A stretch of 64,000 nucleotides of DNA, taken from the NCBI GenBank assembly GCA_951213105.1, contig OX578147.1:123225642-123289641 (forward strand). The letters run 5' to 3'. Source of the stretch: Amaurobius ferox (taxonomy: Eukaryota; Arthropoda; Arachnida; Araneae; Amaurobiidae). The notes beneath the pieces are model-generated. The model worked only from the letters and a program-made list of their open reading frames with translations. It did not search any database and had not been told where the DNA came from. Of the stretch, positions 22,880 to 35,317 are shown one piece after another (the stretch's first letter is position 1; every line of letters begins with the position of its first letter). Position numbers and translations under genes: made by a program.

Positions 22880-23935
22880 ATTGAAGGTCTACTTCTCAGC
22901 CGAGCCTCTTGAAAATTAATAAACTTTTGACGTTTACTATTTGTAAAAACCATACCAAATATCATTTCATTTGCTCAATTTTTTAAAAACAGAAAGAGCT
23001 TCATGGGAGGAAAAGCAAAATTTCCAATATCTCAAGAACGACTCGAGATAACTCCTAAACAATTATGTCCATTAATTTCTAAGTAAAAGTACTTACAAAT
23101 ATGCATTCATTTAAAAATAATAAGCATATTTATTTTTTATGATAGTTTGGTTTTTGATGTAAAACGAAAAAAATATCTCGAGAAAAGTCTGTGTTTAGAA
23201 CCTTATAAATGATGTTATTAGCTTTTAGATTACATATCATACAAACACAGCTATATCCGTATATATTTTTAGCAAAACAATTTTTTTTATTTAATTTTAG
23301 AAAATAAAATTCGAAAAAAATTCGAGCTTTTCCTGAGTCCGTTCATCCCGAAAATAACTATACCCCTGACGTTCATCGACTGAAATAATCGTGCCAAATT
23401 CCATTCGATTTGATCAACTTTCCAAGAGATTACCCTTTTTGTTTTTGGTGGGAGGGGGGGGGCAGAAAATTTTCATGCATGTTAAGAAGGGTTCTTGATC
23501 CCTCCTAAACAATGCTGTCCATTAATTTCTAGTTAAAAGTGCTTACGAAAAATTCTTTAACTTTATAATGAGTGTGTTTAAATTTTTATGATTCATTCTA
23601 TGTTAGATTCAAAAGGTGCAATTTCTTGAGAACGACAAATGTTAAAATCCTAAAAACTATCATGTCATTCACATCGAAATTCTAAATCACATATAAAATA
23701 GTTCCCATAAAGTAGTAATGTTTCTAACTTTGTTATATTTTAATGGTGCTATTTTTCTATTTTCGAAACAAAATTTCAAAATATTTAAGGTACTTCTGTT
23801 GTAGTCTGTTTCCGATAACCTCAAAAATCCATAGGCCTGTGATGTTCAGCGATTGAAACAATTGTCCAAAATTTCATTCGATTTGCTCAATCTGTGCAAG
23901 ATTTATCATATTCACAGATTTACACAGAATAACAC
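22880..23935. repeat. Three diverged ~450-bp tandem units
   Basis: GTCCATTAATTTCTA...AAAAGT.CTTAC recurs near 23068 and 23518. A block pairing GACGTT or GATGTT with CAAAT.TCATTCGATTTGCTCAA recurs near 22930, 23370 and 23850. The units have drifted considerably and none encodes a recognisable protein. Confidence 0.6.
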
Positions 23936-23950
23936 ACAGTTGAGTAATCA

Positions 23951-24575
23951 CACAGTTGAAAAGTGTTTATGACTTTGTTCATTCTGTCTGTCTATCTGTC
24001 TGTCTGTCCGTTAGCACGATAACTGCCGTAAAAATGGCTTAATCAAAATGAATTTTAGTATGTTGTTCAAACAGTCTGTAGGACCTATGGGAATATAAAT
24101 GAATAATATCACCCAATTAGTTTTGGATTGAACCCGAGTTGAAGAAATGAAATACATTGAACCCTATGGGACCTAATTTTTCAAACATTTTTAAGCGAAT
24201 TTAAAATTCACAAATTGCTTCGAAAGTTTTAGGAAATATTCAAATTATAACATAAAATATATAAAAAAAATGTCAGCAAAATATATTCAGTAGTTTTTTA
24301 AATAAAAATTAAAATAATAATTGCACCCTTTATATGAAGAGATCACATGACCCGCTTTAAAATAGGTCATCTATCTTGTGTCAAAATCGTGATTTTTAAA
24401 GCTCCTTTTAATTTATATTTAGTGTTGTATCCTTCCTAAAACCGCTTTATTTTTGCTTAAATTCTATGCATCTACATTCTGAAACAACGCAATTACAATA
24501 TATTTCAGTTTAAATGATCATCAAACTTTTATTATTTCTACAACGAAGCCTAATTTTCACGTATGGAGAATGAAA
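23951..24575 (+). repeat. Repeat family R, truncated copy
   Basis: It starts with GTTGAAAAGTGTTTATGAC and the CTGT microsatellite, then follows the 11902-13202 copy until about 24575. This copy shows what the family R target looked like before the LINE inserted at 33343. Confidence 0.75.
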
Positions 24576-24779
24576 ATTAAAAAAAAAAATCACAAAAAAT
24601 AAAATAATGTAATAATTGTATTTTCTTTATTTGAATTCGGCTGCTTTCTAAGCTAATTCTTACTTTTTTAGATGCGACGAAATAAATAACAAATAACCTA
24701 GAAAATGAATATTTCGATGTATTTAAAGATAAATAAATAAATATAAAGGAATTATCCTACGGATTTATTTCAAACGTCG

Positions 24780-25010
24780 TTGAAAAGAACTTTCTTCGAT
24801 CTTTCTGATGGTGACTCAAGATGGAAACTCCGAAAATATCTTTGTTCGCCAACTAACAATCTGTGTAAATCGCCAAAGAAATCTCACATAGGCATATTGT
24901 TTTGAATCCTGAAGTACCTCTGTACCAAATCCCGTCGTTGTCGGACGCTTAGATTTCCCAATACAAACAACACACACACGTACATCTTCTTTTTTTATGT
25001 TTAAGAAATT
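24780..25010 (+). repeat. Dispersed repeat family W, copy 2
   Basis: It matches 5040-5290 in motif order, ending with CGCTTAGATTTCCC and an AC-rich stretch. Confidence 0.5.
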
Positions 25011-25640
25011 TTTATATTAAGCAAATTTTATATCGATCCTTTCAGCTTATTTTACTTAATATTCCATAGTTGTAGAGCTTTATTAAAGGGGTACTCGAGA
25101 AAACACTAAAGACCAGAATACTAATAACTGACAAGGATCAAATGCAGAGAAAAGTGTCATGGGATACCACCAGCTAATAAAATATTCCGCTAATTTTCCA
25201 GCCGTCTTGGAATCGTCTGTCAAACATCATGGGATAGCACACAGAATAAATGTTCATAGATTTCAGAGAATTTAAACAATTTCGGATTGTTTGTAGGAAA
25301 TAATTGTATTTTCTTTCTTGGAATCTAAATACGTTTTTCCTCTTCGGATGGCATTTTGTTTTATTAATCTGAATTTAATTCTAGTAAAACTTTGAATGTT
25401 GTCTCCCAAAGGAATTTTATCATTCTTCACGTGAATCTCTGCACAAGAGGAAAATGTCTTTGTTATTGAAAAAAAGTGCAATTATTATTTTCTTATATTC
25501 CATTGCATAGTGAAAATATTATTTTTTCGAAAATTTTCGAATTCAAGATTTTGGCGGATAAGCAACGCTTTAAGACCTCCAAACCCAAATCATTTCTAAC
25601 ACTTTAGAATAGATGTCGACCTGTTTGTGTGTGTGTGTTC
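25011..25640. other. Gene-free segment
   Basis: AT-rich with a short GT microsatellite at 25625-25639. No gene is seen. Confidence 0.5.
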
Positions 25641-27125
25641 CAGTGGCGGCTCATCAGGTAACGCAGATGAAGAGCTGCTTCACTTAAAGTTATCGATTGT
25701 ATGAGTTGCTATTATTATGTCAGCAACCTATATAAACAGGAAAGGGTTCAGCTTTCTGCTGCCAGAGCTATAACTGGTCTCTGCAATAGCTGTCCCAGGG
25801 ACATAGACTGTATGAAGCTGACCTCCGCTTCGGAGTAGGTTTCTCCTGGCCAAATATTTTGCAAAGCTCATCAGTTATGGAGATCAGCACAGAACCTCTA
25901 GTTATGTGCGTGGCTGGAGCAACAATCGTCGTCTTAAGAGAGAAAGTCGTTTAGCCGCGCTGAAAGTGAGAGTTGGCTGCAAAGCGAAGTCGAACATGTT
26001 TCTCTGGCCTGCTGTAGGGAGGTTACTGCGCCGTTTCGTGATCGGATCTTTTTCAGGACTGAACTCTGCTCATCATACGCTAACAAAGGCACGCAGCATC
26101 CAGATTATCTTAAACAGCTCGCTTTGGAAACTATTTATAAAATTCCCGGTGACGCGTTGCAGATTTATACTGATGGAAGTAGGGCTGATGGCACCATCTC
26201 CGGTAGCGGGGTCTACATCAAGCAGGGGAATGGCATTAGGACATGTAGGAGAAACCCCAACTACTTACTGCTCAGTTTTTCGGGCAGAACTCATAGCCAT
26301 TGAGGAGGCCTTGAGTTATTGTGTTAAAGAAGGAGTCAATACAGACATCTGGATTCTGAGTTACAGCCCTAGTTCTATTCAGCACCTGGCTGAATAGTGG
26401 AGACATGGTGACGGAACGACAGTGAATATTGTTCAGCATTTGGGTTACTTGTGTGCCCATAACAGGATGTTTTTTCAATGGGTGCCATCTCACGTAGACA
26501 TTTACGGTAATGAGGTTGCTGATGGTCTGGCGAAGAAGGGCAGCCTTAGGAGTTCTATTGACGGTGGCTGTCTTTCTTTCTCGGAACTTGCCTCATGAGT
26601 CAAATTTGAAGTCAACTCCATTTGGAGAAAGGCCCCGTGCATGAGTAGTATGATTGTAGCCGTCCTGGTGCTGCTTTGATTGGGGCAAGCAGTAGGGGAG
26701 AACAGACGGCTCTGGCCAGACTCCGCAGCGGCCATCTTCGTGCTCTTCGGCATGTGTTGGGTTCTAAGGTTTATCCCCTTTGCCCGAAGTGCAATTTAGC
26801 TCAGGGCTCTCCTGTTCATGCCTTGACATGTATTGGTTACCAGAGGAGTCAGCTGTACTCCAGTCCTGGAGTAGTTCTTCATCTTTTGAAGATTGACGGA
26901 TTCATGGACTTGATTTGATGTTGCTGTCGGTCAAGTGCGATAAGAAACAACACTATTATTATTATTTGGCGAATTTTTCAGATTTGTTTGGCTATTTTTA
27001 GATAAAATTTGACAACACTTGTGCCAGTAGCGCGGTGTGTTTTGATGATGTTCTTTGGTGAGGAAGAAGGGGAATCTCACCACTGAAACTGCTTCACGCA
27101 TTCCTAAAGTCACGAGCCGCCATTG
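25641..27125. mobile_element. hAT-like DNA element containing a LINE fragment
   Basis: The ends CAGTGGCGGCTCATCAG (25641) and, inverted, CAATGGCGGCTCGTGAC (ending 27125) form TIRs. The flanks GTGTGTTC (25633-25640) and ATGTGTTC (27126-27133) give an 8-bp TSD with one mismatch, as expected for hAT transposons. No hAT transposase remains. The interior is largely the LINE fragment at 25720-26940. The 31283-31537 element has the same terminal motif, so both probably used the same transposase. Confidence 0.7.
25720..26940 (+). pseudogene. 5'-truncated I-like LINE ORF2: RNase H and C-terminus
   Basis: Read with several frame changes, the plus strand gives a post-RT linker (DYLKQLALETIYKIPGDALQ). 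RNase H follows: YTDGSRADGTISGSGVYIK, FRAELIAIEEALSYC, WILSYS and WVPSHVDIYGNEVADGLAKK. It ends in a cysteine/histidine tail, CPKCNLAQGSPVHALTC...GFMDLI. The third acidic position normally seen in ILSDS is tyrosine here, and there are in-frame stops around 25830-25900. It is therefore dead. RNase H places it with I-like rather than jockey LINEs. ATTATTAT strings lie at both ends, but they are too simple to call a TSD. Confidence 0.8.
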
Positions 27126-27329
27126 ATGTGTTCGTGTGTTGATATGTGGATTCGATAACTCAAAAACTAAAATGTCTACCGATATAAATTTTTCTGTGTA
27201 GATACATTATGTGAAAAATTAGAACAAGATAGAATTTTTATAATTCTCGTGATTAAAATTTGAATTATTGAAATTTAAAAGTTTTCATAGCAGTATTCCT
27301 TATGGAAAACAATGATCATCGCTTGAGTA

Positions 27330-27690
27330 GTTTTTGAGATTATGAACCCAAACGGTTTTAACAAAATCTCGTTTTATAGCTAACCTATATACATGTTTTA
27401 GTTTTATTTTCTGCGTTCACATGTAGATGATAACGTAGTATACCATCCAAATCGGATCCAAATCGATTCAACTGTTTTCGAAATTAGCAGAATCGTCGAT
27501 TTTGACAAAATCCCGTTTTATAACCAAACTATATGCATTTTTCGGAATTACATTTTTCTGCAGTCACATCTACATAATATATGAAATTCGCTATCTCAAA
27601 TTTGGTCGGAATTACTTCAAAGGTTTTTGAGATTACGGCCAACGATTTGATAAATACGCGCACAGACACAGACTGGCAGAAGTCATTTCT
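27330..27690 (-). repeat. Repeat family Z, inverted copy
   Basis: On the minus strand it shows the same ~140-bp modules as 8640-9645: a CAAAATC..CGTTTTAT block, an ACATCTA.ATAATA block and a GGTTTTTGAGATTACG-type block, about 2.5 units. Confidence 0.65.
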
Positions 27691-27936
27691 GGTATCTAGG
27701 GACACAACTGATGTATTTTGTTTGATGACGGTGAAAACTCGTCTTGTTATTAAATCCCTACTTTTCTTAACCAGCATAGGTTAAAGTTAAGTGTTACTTA
27801 ATCTACCCTTAAAAATTTATCTAACAAGAAAAGTGGTAAAAATCCCTATGCTTCCTCTAGCTCAGCCCGTGGAAAATAATTATATGAAAATTCACATTAA
27901 AAAAAATTATACTGAATACATACTTATTTAATATAC

Positions 27937-28690
27937 AGGGTGTTCGGTTAATGCGGCGACAAACTCAGGTTGTTAGAGACATCAAGAGGAACAACAATTG
28001 TAATGGAACATGGTGTCGCAAACCACGATTAATCGGCGAATATCTCAGGTTCTGACATCACGCGGGGATGACAAAAAGTACAATAATAACTACAAAAAGA
28101 TTTATTTGACCTCGTGCTTACAGCACAGCTTGTGGTGCACAGTACAATACTGGAAAGGGAACAATGAGAATGATATGAACGAAATTATTACAGGTGTTGT
28201 TTGAAGTGGCGGTCATAGACGTCATTGCACAGTCTACAACGACGTAAAAACGATTTTCGGACCCCCTCGAAGATACCAGGAGTGCTATTGATGTCTGTCG
28301 CAGTGACGATGGTAAGTACTATGAGATCCTCCGATGTGTCCACCGTCTCATATACGAAAGATTTAAAATGACCCCAGAGGAAGAAGTCCAATAGGATGAG
28401 ATTCGGGGACCGTGGAGGCCAAGCAACGGGTCCGACTAGTCCAATCTACCACTCTAGATATGTAGCATAGAGGTGGTTACGTATCAAGTGGGGGAAATGT
28501 GCTAAGGCACCATCATGCATGAACCACATATATCGCCGCACTGCGACCGGCACACTCTGCAGCAATTCTGGGAGATCATGTTGCAGGAAACGCGACGCTG
28601 GTTTTGTCAGGCATCGTGAGCGAACCCACGGAAAACACACGTAAAAGTAAGCGAACACACGTAAAAGTGAGCGAACACACATAAAATTAT
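27937..28690 (-). mobile_element. Truncated DNA transposon with ACAGGGTGTTCGGT terminus
   Basis: The plus-strand left edge TACAGGGTGTTCGGTTAATG is a typical animal DNA-transposon or MITE terminus. Inside, the minus strand carries the DDE transposase remnant at 28188-28640. The other terminus was not found. The right side runs into short repeats of GCGAACACACGTAAAAGT (28622-28680). Confidence 0.6.
28188..28640 (-). pseudogene. C-terminal part of a DDE transposase
   Basis: The minus-strand frame reads RFLQHDLPELLQSVPVAVRR, MWFMHDGALAHF, an in-frame TAG after YLEW, then VAWPPRSPNLILLDFFLWGH and a tail ending CNDVYDRHFKQHL. Known transposases of this type have W..DGA.AH, WPPRSPDLTPLDFFLWG and a cysteine/histidine tail. 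In that SPDLTPLDF motif the aspartates of the third DDE block are partly replaced here. The N-terminal half and DNA-binding domain are missing. The element is non-functional. Confidence 0.75.
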
Positions 28691-31274
28691 TAGATATACT
28701 TGACTACGGGATGAAACATAATTGGATCAATTTTCAATAGATACAACTATTATCATCGTTAAACATTCATACATTGTTAAAAAAAAATAAAACTTGTTAA
28801 GAAACATCTTTGCAGCTTAATTTTTTAAAGGTGTTAATCTCAATGTCATTGATAGGCTTAAATACTGGTTCATATATTTTCACAGCAAGAATCTAATAAG
28901 CCATTTATTCAGTTGGATCGAGTCTCCCTTGCGACATTTCTTATACACAAACTATGTGTTGTTAGTGGAAGTAAAAACACAGTTTATTGCGCAATAAATA
29001 ATATTCATAAATAAGCAAGTGTATTCAATCAAAGTATTTCGTTATTTGATGCTCTACAAATGCTTCAACTCTTCTTGGAATGCGATTTTCACTCATAGAA
29101 ATTCAATTTTATGAATATTCAAATAAACAATTCACTTCTGAAATTACATAAAATCGTAATGTCTGCGAAACTTCCAGATCTTGTTCATCTTCGAGATAAT
29201 TCGATTTTTGTAAATGCAGAAAATGCGACACGGTGGAAGTCGCGCAAAGAATTTTTCTAACCGTGTTTACAAATTTACAATTGTTTATAAATAGATCTGT
29301 AATGAGATTTTCTGCTTCACAGAGAGTTTGACTTCAGTTAGGAATAAATAGAACATGCATTAATGGCCCAATAATCCTAAATGCATTAATGGTCCAATAA
29401 TCCTAAATGCATTAATGGCCCAATAATCCTAAATGCATTAATGGCCCAATAATCCTAAATGCATTAATGGCCCAATAAACCAAATTCCAATGAATCCGAG
29501 GTCATTCCTAGAATTTCCAGCAATTTTTCTTTTCCCGCCAGTTGATTAATAGAATCCGTCTACTTGAAAGAAAGTGTAAGAAAGGGAATGTAAAGATCTG
29601 TAGAAAGAGATGAGGAACTTACAAACCAAGGTTTGAAAATACCCGGATGCGAAATCGCGACAGAAAACTGCGTTGAAGAATGGCTTTTCGGTAATGAGGA
29701 AGAAAAGATTACAGTTGTCGCAATTATTCGTCTCGTTGCCGGGGAAGTTCGGAAATTTGATTAAGATACTCCAAACATTGAAAAAGGGGCGTTTTCCACG
29801 CAGAAGGTACAGTGGTGCTAGAAGATCGCACTTCGGTAAGTGGAGCAGCTGTCAGACGCATGCATTACCAGCTGATGTTCTTTTCTTGAAAAGCTGACGA
29901 GACAACGCTGCGAAGAAGAGAATTTCTGCACAAAAGCAAACGCCTCACTGTAAAACATTTTGCAACCTTTGCTCATTCTTTTTAGCTACTTTGTTGATAA
30001 TCTCGACAAACTATCAGAAAAGCTTGAAGAGCATATAAGGCTGAACACTCAAAAATTCTACATTAAAAACTTTGAGAAACCCTGCATGGCAGATATTGAT
30101 TTGAACTACAACTTGAAGCCAATGGTAAAAGACGCAGGCCAATGCATATTATCTCCGAACTCAGGAGGACCTTTGAGCCAAGAGCCAAGAGAGCTCGGCT
30201 GGCTGGCTTACCTGCTACATTAATTCTCATCTCACCCTTGTACCTCGTGACCATAAATAAGAAATGGCTATGATGAGCCTCGCTACCTTTTAACACTTGG
30301 AACCCACTTCTTTTAGGGATCTTGCTCCAAATAAACTTTCTCCTTCTTTAATCTCTATTCTTTGCCTATCTTTCTCAACGGTTGTCCATAGTCCAAGGTA
30401 CTTTTAGACTACAGCTTAAGCCATCAAAGACAGTATACCATCATCCATCAGAATCCATCCAACTCAGGAATGCTATTCAACAACAAACTAATCTCAAACT
30501 ATGCATATAAAAGTTATAGCTTTAATGTAGAGATACGTGAGTTCTCTCACAGGTACCTCGAAAAGAAAATGTCTTGAATTCTTGGATCAGAAAAGCCGCA
30601 ATTAGCCGTAGTTAGTGAAAATTCCAGCTTCATTCCAGAAATATTCAGTTAATTATCGTCTGCCGAAGTTTTATTTCTGTATATATATGTGTCTGTGTGT
30701 GTGTGTTTATTATCATAACTATCTTTAACCTTACTCCCCATTATGCACAGCTGATTCCCTGAAACTTTCAATAACATGCTTGAAAATGTGTTACAGTGAT
30801 AGACTCTGTCTGTTTTCGTCGTTAAAGGATGTAAGTTCATATAATTTTACATACGTTTTTCTGTGCGTGTTACTTTTTATTAACATTGGTTGTGCCGCAG
30901 ATTGAAGTATATATTTTGATGTATTCATTCTGTAATTAGATATTCCGCTTTATCCGAGTTTTCAGTAATCCAAGTTGGTTGCAGTCCCAATTAACTCGAA
31001 TTATCGGTACTTAATTGTATATGTAATATGATGTGTCTAACCTAACACATTCTTCACCGAACTGTGGGTCATGAACCGATGACCTCTTCTCATTTCGTAC
31101 AACCCGAGGGAGAAATCGAAATTATTTCCTGTTATAGGCTAAGATTCAGCATTCTAGATCATCCGGGGAAAGCTACTGGTAATATTTTACAAGTTTTTCC
31201 CACCAGTTTCTCCGCATCAAATCAAAAAAATTGGCTCCTTTAAGTTCTGCCCCGTACGTATGCAAAATTTTAAC
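28691..31274. other. Mostly gene-free segment
   Basis: It holds a 26-bp tandem repeat at 29356-29482. A less AT-rich part (29640-30230) has fragmented open frames, including KLEEHIRLNTQKFYIKNFEK, that match nothing I recognise. No gene is supported. Confidence 0.4.
29356..29482. repeat. 26-bp tandem repeat, five units
   Basis: GCATTAATGGCCCAATAATC recurs every 26 bp with one substitution in the second unit and divergence in the last. Confidence 0.9.
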
Positions 31275-31282
31275 CTTCTGAC

Positions 31283-31537
31283 GCAATGGTGGCTCGTCTA
31301 TAGGCACTGTGGCACTGCGGGAACGACAGTGCTCTCTCTCCCTCGCAGCCTCGCTTGTAGCTTCCTATGTGCGCATGCGCACATAGGAAGCTGCACGTGA
31401 GGCTGCGAGGGAGAGAGAGCGGTGTTTGACTGTTGAGCGCATGCGCACATAGGAAACTGCAAGCGAGGCTGCGAGGGAGAGAGAAGCACTGTCGTTCCCG
31501 CAGTGCAACAATGCCTATAGACGAGCCGCCACTGCAA
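31283..31537. mobile_element. hAT-like foldback element with ~100-bp inverted arms
   Basis: Arms 31283-31382 and about 31437-31537 are nearly complementary, both containing ACTGCGGGAACGACAGTGCT and CCCTCGCAGCCTCGCTTG (or complements). A third partial arm copy lies between them around GCGCATGCGC. CTTCTGAC (31275-31282) and CTTCTGAG (31538-31545) flank it as an 8-bp TSD with one mismatch. The outer CARTGGYGGCTCG motif matches the 25641-27125 element. It has no coding capacity. Confidence 0.8.
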
Positions 31538-31545
31538 CTTCTGAG

Positions 31546-33286
31546 TCACAGGGGCAGCTTCTGGAAAGTCTGAGAAGACTTTTGAAAACACCCCTATTTT
31601 CTATGCCCCCGAGGAGGGGATGAAAACCAGTCTCCGTTAGATTCTCTTCCGTGGTTGATACTATAAGTGTGCAAAAATTTAATCTTCATTTTCTGTAAGT
31701 CACTGAAGAGAGGGGGGTTCTGGAGGTTCTGAAAAGACTCGCGCATTAGACAATTATTATATATACAATTCTTTGAATCGGCTTAAAAGAATAAAAGATT
31801 CAGTGAAAGTATATTGTTGTTTTCTCCACTAATGTTTCGGCTCGTCTTAAAATATTATCCTCATATGCATAGAAATTCAATTTCAGGACCTGGAATACGG
31901 AAGGCAATATTTCACCTCCGAAATGACTTGAAAATCGTATTGCCTGCGAGATCCCACGTGAATGCGTAATATTTTATTTATGTCGGAGATAATTGGATTT
32001 CCGTGCTTGCACATTCGAAAGATGCCACACGCTGGAAGATACAACGGATTTTTCTAACCGTGTTTTAAGAATTTTAAGACCGCCAAAGTTGATCTGCAAT
32101 GTTAATCCACAGAATGTTCGACTTTGACTAGAAATGAAGCTCTAGAAATAATTTGATGTGTCCAATATATAACTCCCCCTACAGATGGACCGATTTACAT
32201 GATCGGGGGCCCTAAGAGGTACTATTCTTGAGGAGGAGCTATAACATCATCATCAGGAGCTATAACATCATTAGCCAAGTAGGGGCCATAAGGGGGCCAA
32301 GCCCCTACAAGAGATATATTCATCGCCCAGTGATAAAAAATATTAAATTTTTAGTATTGTTATGAAATTTCATAAAAAATGTCATTCAAATTTTGCATAA
32401 AAAATGTCTTCGATATTTTTTAATAAATTACTTCGTTTCAAAGGTGCTTTAATTTAACTGAATGTATGATTATACTAATGGATCAATTTATTTACATGTT
32501 TAATTTAAAAATATTTAATTATGACAATAGTATTTATGATACTTCTTTATTACTGTGGTGTTCACTGTTATACATTAGAGCCAAAATCAACTGATAAGTA
32601 GGTAAGAGTTAATATTAAGTATTAACTTGTATTAACGTTTAGAATGTTATTACAAATTATTGACAGTTTTATTACTAGTCAATGCTTACATTAAAATCAA
32701 TTGTAAATATTATATTTTAATATTGATGTATAATAGCTATATGGATATTAATAATCAGCTCTTAGCTTGCAAATATAAATATGCAATTATTTGTTAATAG
32801 TTTATATGAATTGAAATATATAATAGTAACTATTATGGTTTATAAATACTAATGATTGTGTTTTTCATGAGCCTCTCCTTTAAGACTGTTAATCCCACCA
32901 ATAATTTCACTCCAGCCCCTCTTCAATTTCGTCTCTGATTACGACCCTGTGCGCCCGAGTGTGCCCGGGGAGCGAATGAAACTTTAGTGGGGGACAGGAA
33001 TTTTTAGGAAAAACTTTGGGGAAGGGAGGGTATCATATATTGTGACATTATGATATATCATTTTTATTTGGTGTGTATAAGCTGACGTTATTTGGTGTAT
33101 ATGAGCATTGGGTGTAATGCAATTTTATCTCGCAAAAACACCTCTTCATGATAAAAAAAAAAACTTCTCGCCAAGTAAAGAAAAAAAAAAAAAGATATGA
33201 AATCTCAAAATGATAAATTGATTTGCGCAAGTTTCCGCAAAACCGGAGCTGTACTTTCAAGTGTAGGCAGACAGGAGTCATTTTTT
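31546..33286. other. Gene-free segment
   Basis: 32340-32870 is very AT-rich. 32160-32330 has C- and G-rich non-coding strings. No gene is seen. Confidence 0.5.
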
Positions 33287-33329
33287 AACACTTTACAACT
33301 AAGTTGAAAAGTGTTTATGACTTTGTTCA

Positions 33330-33343
33330 TTCTGTCTGTCTAT
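33330..33343 (+). repeat. Left target-site duplication of the LINE
   Basis: TTCTGTCTGTCTAT here is repeated exactly at 38901-38914. Joining the flanks at one copy restores the family R sequence as seen at 23985-24010. Confidence 0.9.
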
Positions 33344-33399
33344 GATTTCTGTTCCTGTGAGATTCGGAGCTTGGACTCCGAGAGTGTAGGACGCACAGT

Positions 33400-35281
33400 A
33401 TGAGCGCTCCCGCGACATACAGCGAAGCCCAGGTAACGCCTGGGCATGTTAGCAACGATAGTGTTGCGAATGTGAACATTGATTGTGAAGCAGTAATGGA
33501 CATTACGCAGAACGATAACGATTGTATCATTATTCCACCAACCAAAAAGCATTCGACCGAGGACCTACTGCGACTCAAGAAAGTCGTCGCCTATCTAGAG
33601 CATGACCTCATCTGCCGGCAGCAAGCCAAAAAGACCACAGAGGACAAAGTTGACTATGCCAAGTTCAAGTCCAAGCTGGAGAGACTAGAGGCGGAACTAC
33701 TGGAGATGGCTGATGAGCTGGGCTGCAGTGGTAAATATAATTTGATTTTACCCTCCCCCCCCCCACTATTGAGGATTCGGCAATTAAAGCCACTGATTCA
33801 TGTATTTCTAATGCTAATAATGTAAATTCTGTTAGCCAAACTGCTACTAATAATTCCGTAGGGTTAAATACTCAGACTAATTACAAAAACTTAGAAAATC
33901 CCAACTTAGATCAAGCCGCCCACGAGGCCGCCAAGCAAATCGGAAACTTAAGCTTAAATGCTGCAAATACCTCTCAAAATAATATTACTAACTCAGACTT
34001 AAATAATAGTGCTAAACGTAGGGCCACTAATTTAAATTACAATCCTAGAACCTTCACAGATGAAGAAGGATTTGTGCATAAGATCTCCAAGTCTTCCAGG
34101 AATGCTGGAACTTCAGCAGATTCAGAGCCGGCCAATAGAAATGCTCCATTGACCGGACTCGGTAAGGACGGCACTTCGGCAAACTTGCCGACCCCTGCGC
34201 CTCCCACCACGCCTCCGCTTTTGATCAGCGCCTCTCAACCAGAGTGGCCATCGATTCTGTTTAACCTGAAAAGGTTTGCACCTAAAATTGTTCCGGTCCT
34301 TGACCGACAATTTTTTAAGGTGCACGTCAAAAGCGATGACGAGTTTAGGAACTGCACCAACTATCTAAAGAGAACTGGTGTCCAGTTTAAAACCTATTCT
34401 CTAAAAGAAGACCTTCCTATTAAGGTCGTCATCAGAGGGCTTCCCGTGGTGACGGACATTAATCTTATTACCAAATCTATGGAAGCAATGGGCTTCACAG
34501 TCATTAATAATTTTAGAATGAATAAGAGAGGGACCAGAGAGCCCCTCCCTCTCTACTACCTCCAGTTAGCACCCGGGACTAACCCGGAAGATCTATACGA
34601 AATCCACATGCTCTTGGGCACGGAAGTGAGACTGGAGCCGTACGCTGGGCGCAAAGGCTTCGCAAGCCAATGCTATTCTTGCAATGGATATTTCCATAGC
34701 AGTTTAGCATGCAACTTGCCGAAGCGGTGCGTCAAGTGCGCCGGCCCACATGCCGCCAAAGACTGCAAAGCAGAATTTCTGTACTGCTGCAACTGCAGCG
34801 GACAGCATGCAGCCAACTGGCGCGGTTGCCCGAAAAACCCGGGCAACTCGTCCCTGACCAAGAGCAATAGGGCTCCCCAGAACAAAGTTAAAATTAACTC
34901 TCGCCCCCCCCCCCAGGTACAAACCCTGGGAACTTTAACCGTCCTTACCGGCCCGCTGGCATCAAGCCCAACGTTAGCTACTCTAACATCGCTTCTGGCA
35001 CTACTCAGGATTTAACTAACCCTCCTACCAAAAACTCCGGACAAATTGCTGAGGCTCAGTCGGTCCCAGTAGTCGCAAATCAAAATTCAAAAACTACAGT
35101 TGATAGTAACCCTATCAACTACACCGACTTCTTATTAACTCTCCTTGCCATGAGATCCACTCATGACAAGGATTTATTACTTGCCGCTTTCGAGCGAGCA
35201 CTTCCAGCGCTGCGTGAGGCGACCACGCAAATTGATTTAGTATGGACTCTCTACCGGAGCTATAACGCTCTGGCTAGATAA
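33400..35281 (+). pseudogene. LINE ORF1 (gag-like), interrupted by two -1 offsets
   Basis: The frame starts with ATG at 33400 and shifts by -1 at a C10 tract (33755-33764). It shifts by -1 again at a C11 tract (34904-34914) and stops at TAA 35279-35281. The N-terminal part has a likely coiled coil (STEDLLRLKKVVAYLEHDL to LEAELLEMADELG). The middle is a PRE_C2HC-type domain (KVVIRGLPVVTDINLI, FRMNKRGTREPLPLYYLQL). It is followed by three zinc knuckles: CYSCNGYFHSSLAC, CVKCAGPHAAKDC and CCNCSGQHAANWRGC. After the second tract the tail resumes as GTNPGNFNRPYRP. ORF1 proteins of this class bind element RNA. Sequencing loss of one C at each tract, real mutation, or translational or polymerase slippage are all possible. 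Confidence 0.85.
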
Positions 35282-35317
35282 GTCCCCCCCCCCCCACCGT
35301 CCTTCCTGGCTGTCGCC

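Noticed and set aside
29356..29482. CRISPR array
   Set aside because: Direct 26-bp tandem repeats without spacers.
29640..30230. Host gene or retrogene
   Set aside because: Several short frames with no recognised domain, start or splice pattern.
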